NCBI GenBank assembly: GCA_900542125.1
Contig: UQMO01000076.1
Span: 1 to 8,168 of the forward strand
Origin: an uncultured Collinsella sp.
GTDB lineage: Bacteria > Actinomycetota > Coriobacteriia > Coriobacteriales > Coriobacteriaceae
Direction of reading: 5' to 3'
Length of the DNA stretch: 8,168 nt
In this document: piece by piece, positions 1-5,054 of the stretch
Layout: each line of letters opens with the position of its first letter
Numbering within the stretch: position 1 is the stretch's first letter
Made by a program: the position numbers and the translations under genes
Notes under the pieces: model-generated
What the model was told of the DNA's origin: nothing
The model's database searches: none
Seen by the model: only the letters and a program-made list of their open reading frames with translations

Positions 1-48
1 CGAGATTCATGAGCGTCTCGTGGGCTCGGAGATGTGTATAAGAGACAG
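1..48 (+). other. Illumina Nextera P7 adapter with i7 index (synthetic, not genomic)
   Basis: Bases 1-6 (CGAGAT) match the 3' end of the Illumina P7 flow-cell primer. Bases 7-14 (TCATGAGC) sit where the 8-base i7 index belongs. Bases 15-29 match the Nextera read-2 tail GTCTCGTGGGCTCGG, and bases 30-48 are the 19-bp Tn5 mosaic end AGATGTGTATAAGAGACAG. The parts occur in exactly the order of a finished library molecule, so this is residual adapter at a contig end and not a transposon insertion. From memory, the reverse complement of the index, GCTCATGA, is a Nextera XT v2 index (N714). Genomic sequence begins at base 49. Confidence 0.97.
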
Positions 49-223
49 CACTACGGTGGAGATGGCATTGGAGATGTTGTACTGCGCAAGCGTGATCCCG
101 AGGTCGCTGACGATGAGCGGCTGAAACAGGCTCATGCAGTTAACGAAAATCGTGTAACACGTGGCCATGATGACAAAGCCGGGCGCCGGTAGTGCCCAAG
201 ATTGCCTTGAAAGACAAGGGCAT
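49..223 (-). CDS. MFS transporter, N-terminal fragment, probable 1-base frameshift
   Basis: The 40 codons from 168 down to 49 read MATCYTIFVNC...SLFQPLIV...ISNAIS, which looks like the first transmembrane helix and following loop of a major facilitator superfamily transporter, a secondary carrier of the cytoplasmic membrane. The rest is lost beyond the adapter, so the substrate cannot be guessed. The 168 ATG would cut into helix 1 and has no ribosome binding site, and an in-frame TAA lies upstream at about 231 with no other ATG/GTG/TTG between. The neighbouring frame, from ATG 223 (or 238), encodes MPLSFKAILGTTG. Removing one C from the CCC run at 183-181 (GGG on the plus strand) joins the two frames into a plausible continuous N-terminus ending TTGAGFVIMATC. 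Either the gene is broken or there is an indel error in thinly covered contig-end sequence. The family call is fairly good; the start is uncertain. Confidence 0.6.
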
Positions 224-266
224 AGGCCTTATGGCCATGCCCGCAGGCTTGAAAGGCAAGGTTGGG
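195..266. repeat. Long imperfect inverted repeat after the amidohydrolase gene
   Basis: Three nested paired blocks are visible. CCCAA (195-199) pairs with TTGGG (262-266). TTGCCTT (202-208) pairs with AAGGCAA (253-259). The core GGGCATAGGCC (218-228) pairs with GGCCATGCCC (233-242) with A224 bulged and TTAT as loop. Together about 22 base pairs form within 72 bases. The element lies between the amidohydrolase stop (269) and the MFS reading frame and covers the MFS start codons at 223 and 238. It could be a terminator with extended arms, a translation-controlling leader, or a small mobile repeat. Confidence 0.6.
210..242 (-). terminator. Possible intrinsic terminator after the amidohydrolase gene
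   Basis: On the minus strand the core stem GGGCATGGCC/GGCC-T-ATGCCC with loop ATAA is followed by TTGTCTTT. The stem is GC-rich with one bulged base and the tail is only moderately T-rich. It begins 26 bases after the amidohydrolase stop codon. It would separate that gene from the MFS gene, although two candidate MFS starts fall inside it. Confidence 0.45.
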
Positions 267-268
267 TA

Positions 269-1564
269 CTACCGGTGGTCGGCGATATAGCCCAAAGCTA
301 CCGCCGTGTAAGCCGCAGCGCCAAGGGGCAGCTCGGCATCGCTAAAGCGTGCCTTGGGATGGTGCTGAGCAAAGTGTTCGTCCGTATCGGTCACAGCGGC
401 GCCCACGGTAAAGTACGCACTCGGGATCTCGCTCGAAATCAACGCGAAGTCCTCACTCGCCATGGCGTGGAACAGCGGCAGGAAGGCGGCCTTGGGCAGC
501 ACCGCGCCCACGTAGCCAAGCGACGCCTGGGTCATGTCGTCATCGAGTACGAGCGGGGGAACATCCGAGAGCGTCTCGAGGGTCGCCGGCGTGCGATACG
601 TTGCGGCCACGCCGTTGACGACCTCGGCGATACGTTCCTTGAGATGAGCCATGAGATCGACATCGAAGCCACGCAGCGTTCCCTCGAGCACACAAGTGTC
701 GGGGATGACATTTGCGGCCTGACCGCCGGCGAACTTACCCACGGTCAGTGCGACCTCCTTGGCCGCCGGCACTTCGCGAGCAATGAGCTCCTGAAGTGCC
801 AGATGCACGTGCACACCCGCCGTAATGGGGTCGATGCAGATCTCGGGGCTCGAGCCATGACCGCCCTTGCCCTGCAGCGTGATGCGGAAACCGTACACGC
901 CCGAGAGCGCCGGGCTGCCGTAAAGCACCAGGCCAAGCGGCGACTGGCTATTGACATGCATGGCAAAGGCGACCTGAGGGCGCGGGTTCTGCAGCAGACC
1001 GTCGGCGATGGCGGCGCGGGCACCCTCAAAGGTTTCCTCGCCCGGCTGGAACAGCAACTTAACCGTAGCGTTGGCATCAACAAGCTCTGCCTCGCGCGCT
1101 TTGAGCATACGAGCCGCACCAAGCAGCGCCGTCGCGTGCATATCGTGACCGCAAGCGTGCATGCAGCCGTTGGTGGATGCAAAGGGCTCGCCCGACTCCT
1201 CGGCAACAGGCAGGGCATCCATATCGCCACGGAGCATGATGACCGTACCGGCCTGTTCGTCCGTGCAGACGCCATTGCCTTGGGCCGCGGCGGCACCGGC
1301 GCCGACAAGGCCCACAACGCAGGAACCATCAACGAGCGTGGCAAATGGGATGTCCATCTCGGTCAGGCGCGCTTGGATATACGCAGAGGTCTGTGGGAGG
1401 CTATTACCCAGCTCGGGCATCTGGTGGAGATCGTGTCGCCACGCAGCGAGCTCGTCTGCAAAAGCCTGAGCTTCTGCAACAAGACCGTCACCGATAGCGG
1501 TCTGCGCCGCTGCGGTGGCCTTGGGCGCTGATTGCGGTTGAAGATCGGACAAAGCTGGTGCCAT
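269..1564 (-). CDS. M20D-family metallo-amidohydrolase (aminoacylase/hippurate-hydrolase type)
   Basis: This 431-aa cytoplasmic enzyme belongs to peptidase family M20, subfamily D, whose members hydrolyse the amide bond of N-acyl amino acids or similar conjugates with two divalent metal ions. The family landmarks appear in order: RHDLHQMPE (43-51), RGDMDALPV (112-120), HACGHDMH (136-143, with metal ligands Cys138 and His140), QPGEE (173-177, catalytic and metal glutamates), His203 in FAMHV, GKGGHGSSP (232-240, in the dimerisation domain), MASEDF (368-373) and HHPK (401-404, last metal ligand). All key residues are present and the length is normal apart from an Ala/Gln-rich N-terminal tail of about 30 residues. 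The ATG at 1564 is chosen because GGAGGG lies 5 bases upstream; an in-frame ATG at 1618 has no such site. No signal peptide is seen. The exact substrate cannot be read from sequence; N-acyl amino acids, hippurate or an aminobenzoyl conjugate are all possible. Confidence 0.93.
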   Translation of the reverse strand: MAPALSDLQPQSAPKATAAAQTAIGDGLVAEAQAFADELAAWRHDLHQMPELGNSLPQTSAYIQARLTEMDIPFATLVDGSCVVGLVGAGAAAAQGNGVCTDEQAGTVIMLRGDMDALPVAEESGEPFASTNGCMHACGHDMHATALLGAARMLKAREAELVDANATVKLLFQPGEETFEGARAAIADGLLQNPRPQVAFAMHVNSQSPLGLVLYGSPALSGVYGFRITLQGKGGHGSSPEICIDPITAGVHVHLALQELIAREVPAAKEVALTVGKFAGGQAANVIPDTCVLEGTLRGFDVDLMAHLKERIAEVVNGVAATYRTPATLETLSDVPPLVLDDDMTQASLGYVGAVLPKAAFLPLFHAMASEDFALISSEIPSAYFTVGAAVTDTDEHFAQHHPKARFSDAELPLGAAAYTAVALGYIADHR

Positions 1565-1569
1565 AGATG

Positions 1570-1575
1570 CCCTCC
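1570..1575 (-). promoter_or_regulatory. Ribosome binding site of the amidohydrolase gene
   Basis: The minus strand reads GGAGGG, then five bases, then ATG at 1564. This decides the start over the upstream in-frame ATG at 1618. Confidence 0.85.
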
Positions 1576-1594
1576 AGTATCGTTTTTGCAGCAA

Positions 1595-1616
1595 GCACTT
1601 TGATAGCGTAAAGTGC
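1595..1616. promoter_or_regulatory. Perfect 7-bp dyad upstream of the amidohydrolase gene
   Basis: GCACTTT (1595-1601) and AAAGTGC (1610-1616) are perfect inverted arms around an 8-base spacer. The dyad is centred about 40 bases upstream of the amidohydrolase ATG, in the only gap between the preceding terminator and the ribosome binding site. No T-run follows, so it is more likely an operator or an mRNA leader hairpin than a terminator. I found no convincing -35/-10 pair beside it; a TTGCAC overlapping its far edge has no good -10 partner. Confidence 0.45.
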
Positions 1617-1642
1617 AAGGTACTACTTTAAGGGCGAGGCAT

Positions 1643-1668
1643 AAAAAATGCCGCCCCGGGAGGGCGGC
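1643..1668 (-). terminator. Intrinsic terminator of the EamA permease gene
   Basis: Reading the minus strand, GCCGCCC, loop TCCCG and GGGCGGC form a perfect 7-bp GC stem followed by A and six T. It starts 12 bases after the permease stop codon, as expected for a factor-independent terminator. The opposite strand lacks a T-run after the stem, so it acts mainly on minus-strand transcripts. Confidence 0.9.
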
Positions 1669-1680
1669 GCAACAAGTTGT

Positions 1681-2664
1681 TTACAATTGCGGGCGCGGCT
1701 TTCGACGCAAAAAATCGAAGTGAGTCTCGCTCAAGATAATCGACAGGAAGATGAGCGCGAAGCCGGCGAGCAGGCGCGAGGTGAGCGCCTCCCCCATCAG
1801 CAGCACCGAGAACAGCACACCCGAAGGCGACTCCATCGAAAGGAGCAGCGAGCCCGTCGAGGCCGGGACATGCGCCAGGCCGACGTTTTGGATGAGCAGA
1901 GCCGCGCATGTGCAGCCCACCGAGAGAAACGCCATCGCACTGATAAAGCTCGGCGTCCACACGGACAGAGGCGCTTGGGTCTCGAATAGCAGCGACGTTG
2001 CCAGGCTCAGCACGCCGTTGCCCACAAACATCCAAAACGTGATGACGTTGATGTCCATTTTGCGACCGTACTTGGCAGTCACCGCCATCTGGATGGCGAA
2101 AAAGGCCGCACCCGCCAGCGTAATGACGTCACCGATGTTGAATTCAACGCTATCGAGTGCGACGAGGCCAATGCCCGCTAGGCACAGCAGCGCGGCACCC
2201 AAGTTGTAGCGCGTGAGCTTTTCGCCGCTCAGGAAATAGCTCGCGAACGGTACAAGGATGCAATACGTGCCCGTCAAAAAAGCATTCTTGCCCGCCGTAG
2301 TATGTGCCAGACCGACCGTCTGCAACGCATAGGCCGCCCACATGAGCACGCCCATACTCAGGCCAACGATCAGGTTGCGAGCGTTGAGGTGCGCGATGAT
2401 GCGCTTGTGGAAGACGGCAAACATGACCAACGCTGCGGGCAGAAAACGTACATAGAGCAGCGCGAACACCGGAATGGTGCCGAGTGCGTCCTTCATAGTG
2501 GTAAAGGAGTAGCCCCAGATGACCGCCACCGAAAGGAGCAGAACCTTCCAGAACAGCGGAGAGCGTGCGCCGGCGCCCCGGGGAATACCGCCCGCGCCCA
2601 AATCCTCACGGGCTACTGGGCTATCGGGCAAGTTTTCGATTTCGTTGGCAGCGTATTGGGCCAT
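1681..2664 (-). CDS. EamA-family permease (DMT superfamily)
   Basis: This 327-aa protein of the cytoplasmic membrane has the EamA layout: two tandem five-helix halves (about 40-170 and 181-313), after a hydrophilic N-terminal tail of about 36 residues and before a short basic C-terminus. The internal duplication is visible in the sequence: LQTVGLAHTTAGKNAFL in the first half (115-131) corresponds to IQNVGLAHVPASTGSLL in the second (258-274), and a conserved GEAL follows at 291-294. Family members export or exchange amino acids, nucleosides and other metabolites; the substrate cannot be inferred here. The ATG at 2664 is preferred over the in-frame GTG at 2679 because GAGGA lies 6 bases upstream of it. 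Terminators on both sides suggest it is transcribed alone. Confidence 0.92.
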   Translation of the reverse strand: MAQYAANEIENLPDSPVAREDLGAGGIPRGAGARSPLFWKVLLLSVAVIWGYSFTTMKDALGTIPVFALLYVRFLPAALVMFAVFHKRIIAHLNARNLIVGLSMGVLMWAAYALQTVGLAHTTAGKNAFLTGTYCILVPFASYFLSGEKLTRYNLGAALLCLAGIGLVALDSVEFNIGDVITLAGAAFFAIQMAVTAKYGRKMDINVITFWMFVGNGVLSLATSLLFETQAPLSVWTPSFISAMAFLSVGCTCAALLIQNVGLAHVPASTGSLLLSMESPSGVLFSVLLMGEALTSRLLAGFALIFLSIILSETHFDFLRRKPRPQL

Positions 2665-2704
2665 GGAACATCCTCGCACTCAATCTGGGCGTGGTGTCCG
2701 CACG

Positions 2705-2733
2705 CGTATGGCTGCGTGCCGCCTCATGGTCAA
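2705..2733 (-). promoter_or_regulatory. Possible promoter of the EamA permease gene
   Basis: On the minus strand, TTGACC (2733-2728) resembles a -35 box. After 17 bases, CATACG (2710-2705) is a weak -10 candidate matching three of six consensus bases. It sits just after the upstream terminator's T-run and about 40 bases ahead of the permease start, a sensible place, but the -10 is poor. Confidence 0.3.
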
Positions 2734-2735
2734 AT

Positions 2736-2768
2736 AAAAACAGGGCGCACCGGACCCCCGGCACGCCC
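2736..2768 (-). terminator. Intrinsic terminator of the YhgE/Pip gene pair
   Basis: On the minus strand GGGCGTGCCGG, loop GGGT and CCGGTGCGCCC form an 11-bp stem with two central G-U pairs, followed by TG and five T. It lies about 96 bases after the stop codon of the 729-aa gene and just before the permease promoter region, so it closes the two-gene unit. Confidence 0.85.
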
Positions 2769-2864
2769 CGCTACTGTAGCAATAACCAGCGTTGCACCGC
2801 AATCCAGCCCACTAAAGCGTCGGCAAAGTGAACCTCGATGTTTTGCCAATGTCACGCTGTCGCG
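2769..2864. other. Non-coding spacer after the YhgE/Pip pair, containing a motif repeated at 8092-8106
   Basis: No gene with a start codon fits here. One minus-strand frame stays open for 24 codons but lacks a start. Bases 2831-2845 (AACCTCGATGTTTTG) match bases 8092-8106 (AACGTCGATGTTTTG) at 14 of 15 positions. The 9-mer CTACTGTAG at 2771-2779 is an odd-length palindrome. The segment separates the stop codon from its terminator by an unusually long distance, which could reflect insertion of a repeat. Confidence 0.4.
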
Positions 2865-5054
2865 CTAAATAAGTTTCGTACTCTCCAGCTTTTCGATGAT
2901 CCAGTCGTTGGCTTTGATGACCGGGCGGCGGAAGACGACGCCCAGGGCCAGCGACGGAATCAGATAGCTCGCCAGAATGCCCAGCTCAACCCAGTACTCC
3001 ATATGGTAGGCGCCAGCCATGGCGGCATGCATGGCGTTAATGCCATGGGTAAACGGCAGGAACGGATAGATCGCCTGGAACACAGGGCCGGTCATCTCGA
3101 TGGGGAACGTACCGCCCGAACCGCCGACCTGCATGACCAGCAGCACAACGGCCAAAGCCTTGCCGATATCGCCAAACGAAACCGTAAGCGTGTAGACGAT
3201 ATTGGAGAACACGAGACTCGCGACCCAGCCCGCCAGCACAAACTGCAGCGGGTTGTCGCACTGAATGCCAAAGAACAGAATGTCGCCCGCGCACACGAGC
3301 GTTGCCTGCAGCAGGGCCAGACCGCCAAAGAACAGGTAGCGGCCCAGGTAGATCTCGTGCAAGCGCACGGGGATTAACTCATTGATGAGTTCGTCGTCAA
3401 CCGACACCTTCATCATGGCCGCCAGCACGATCGAGCCGACCCAGAGCGACAGAATCGTGTAGAACGGCGCCATGGCCGAGCCGTAGTTGCGGATCGGATA
3501 GACCGGCTTGCGATCGAGCGCGACGGGACCGGAAAGCGACACGGCCAAACCCTCGGGATCATTGCCAATCATCGTCTTGATCGTGGCCAGATCGTCCGAC
3601 ATAAGGGCGCCGTCGAGCTCGTCCTTAAAGGCACTGATCTTATCGGACGCTTCACCCAGCTGATCGGAAGCCTTGTTGACCAGCTTTGCAGCCTTGGAGA
3701 GGCCCTTTGCCAGCGAACCGGATGCGTCGGTCAGGCCGTCTACGGCGCTATCCAGATCGCCCGAGATGCCATCCAGCGAGTCCAGGATGCCTGAAACCGT
3801 CTTCTTGAGCTCCTTTGCCTTGACCGAGAACGTGGAGTCGTAGTCGGACTTGGCGCCCGAAATGCCCGCCTTGGCATCGGCGATGGCCTGGTCGACTTCG
3901 GCACGCGTGCTGTTGACCTCTGCCATGCTGTCAGAAAGGGACTTAGCAGTTGCCGTCAGGTCCTTGGCGCTGTTGCGATACTCCACCGCGATCCTGTTCA
4001 GCGATGTTGCCACAGACTTGAGGCTCTCCTGGAGCTTTTCGTCACTGACCTGCTCGGCAAAGCCGCGGAGCTGGTCGGCCGTGGCGTCGATATCGTCGGC
4101 ACGTGTATTGAGCGCCGCCGCGGCATCGTTGAGCTGAGACACCGTAAGGTCAACATGCTGATTCGCGGCATCGAATGCCTTCGCAAGCTCGGCGGACACG
4201 TTGTCGAACGAGCCAGCGCTTCCGTCAATCGCGGCGTTGATGGCGTCGTTGGCGGCCTTCAGCGCTTCTTTGGAATCGCTCATGCCGCTCTTGGCATGCT
4301 CCATCAACCGCTTGGTCGACTCATCGACCGTACCCGTCTGCTGGAGCATACCGCTCGCCGACGTCAACGAATCGGACGTAGAGCTCAAAATGCCCGCCAG
4401 CGACGAAGCATTAGCCTGAACGTCTTGCAGGTCCTCAATCGAATCGCCGAGCGTCGAGGACAGGTTGGCGATAAAGTTGCTGACCTGGTCGGTGCTCATG
4501 TAATCGAGCAGGCTGGACACCGTCTTAAGACCGATGCTCGTAATGGTCTCGGTAAAAGATTCGTTAACCTGGTTCTGAACGGCGCTCGAACCCTTCTCGG
4601 TCACGATCTGCGCGATGGCGTTGGCCTTCTGGTTCTCGTAAAACTCGATATCGGCGTGTTTCACGTCGGTCGAGAAAAGCGTCATCATGTCAGCGCTAAA
4701 CGTTTTGGGGATAACGACGGCAGCATAGTACGCGCCCGACTTAACGCCCTCGATAGCCTTTTCGCGATCGTTAAGCACAACCCAATCGAAGCTCTCGTTG
4801 CCGCGTAGGGTGGCGGTCACGTTTTCGCCCACGTTAACCTCGACGGGAATCAGATCGCTCTCGTAACCCTCATCGGTGTTGACCACGGCGATCTTAAGAT
4901 TGCCGGTGTTGCCGTACGGATCCCAGCTGCCGGCGATGTTAAACCACGCGTACAGACACGGCACGATAATGAGGCCCATCACGACAATCAAGCCGATCAC
5001 GGAGCGAGACACGTTTTGGACATCGCGCCTAAACAGATGCAGGATGTTCTTCAT
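2865..5054 (-). CDS. YhgE/Pip-family membrane protein (729 aa), second gene of the pair
   Basis: This is a membrane protein of the YhgE/Pip family, related to the Lactococcus phage infection protein Pip, to Bacillus YhgE and more distantly to EsaA of type VII secretion. One N-terminal helix (about 18-40) is followed by the family signature: WDPYG at 44-48, then a conserved domain to about 170. Residues 170-510 are an Ala/Ser/Asp/Lys-rich, probably helical coiled region. The whole extracytoplasmic part (41-525) has no cysteine. The C-terminal ABC-2-like domain has about five helices (near 530-550, 570-590, 604-625, 630-645, 690-708) and the signature GGSGGTFPIEM (644-654) with FLPFTHGIN (665-673). 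The start is secured by a full ribosome binding site (5062-5071). The ATG directly follows the stop of the upstream paralogue, implying coupled translation. The molecular role is unknown; family members are phage receptors or are linked to envelope export. Confidence 0.92.
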   Translation of the reverse strand: MKNILHLFRRDVQNVSRSVIGLIVVMGLIIVPCLYAWFNIAGSWDPYGNTGNLKIAVVNTDEGYESDLIPVEVNVGENVTATLRGNESFDWVVLNDREKAIEGVKSGAYYAAVVIPKTFSADMMTLFSTDVKHADIEFYENQKANAIAQIVTEKGSSAVQNQVNESFTETITSIGLKTVSSLLDYMSTDQVSNFIANLSSTLGDSIEDLQDVQANASSLAGILSSTSDSLTSASGMLQQTGTVDESTKRLMEHAKSGMSDSKEALKAANDAINAAIDGSAGSFDNVSAELAKAFDAANQHVDLTVSQLNDAAAALNTRADDIDATADQLRGFAEQVSDEKLQESLKSVATSLNRIAVEYRNSAKDLTATAKSLSDSMAEVNSTRAEVDQAIADAKAGISGAKSDYDSTFSVKAKELKKTVSGILDSLDGISGDLDSAVDGLTDASGSLAKGLSKAAKLVNKASDQLGEASDKISAFKDELDGALMSDDLATIKTMIGNDPEGLAVSLSGPVALDRKPVYPIRNYGSAMAPFYTILSLWVGSIVLAAMMKVSVDDELINELIPVRLHEIYLGRYLFFGGLALLQATLVCAGDILFFGIQCDNPLQFVLAGWVASLVFSNIVYTLTVSFGDIGKALAVVLLVMQVGGSGGTFPIEMTGPVFQAIYPFLPFTHGINAMHAAMAGAYHMEYWVELGILASYLIPSLALGVVFRRPVIKANDWIIEKLESTKLI

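Noticed and set aside
15..48. A Tn5 or IS50 mosaic end suggesting a transposon insertion
   Set aside because: It is joined to the Nextera tail, an 8-base index and the P7 primer end, which is library adapter and not a natural element.
161..1531. A 456-codon plus-strand open frame opposite the amidohydrolase gene
   Set aside because: It has no ribosome binding site, no recognisable domain and an Arg/Gly/His-rich composition typical of antisense frames in GC-rich DNA. The minus-strand enzyme has every family motif.
2771..2864. A short minus-strand peptide reading QNIEVHFADALVG and onward
   Set aside because: It looks protein-like for 24 codons, but a TGA stands just upstream and no start codon lies between, so it cannot be a separate gene as read.
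3550..4550. Tape-measure or methyl-accepting chemotaxis protein suggested by the Ala/Ser/Asp-rich helical stretch
   Set aside because: The flanking WDPYG and GGSGGTFPIEM signatures and the membrane layout place the whole frame in the YhgE/Pip family.
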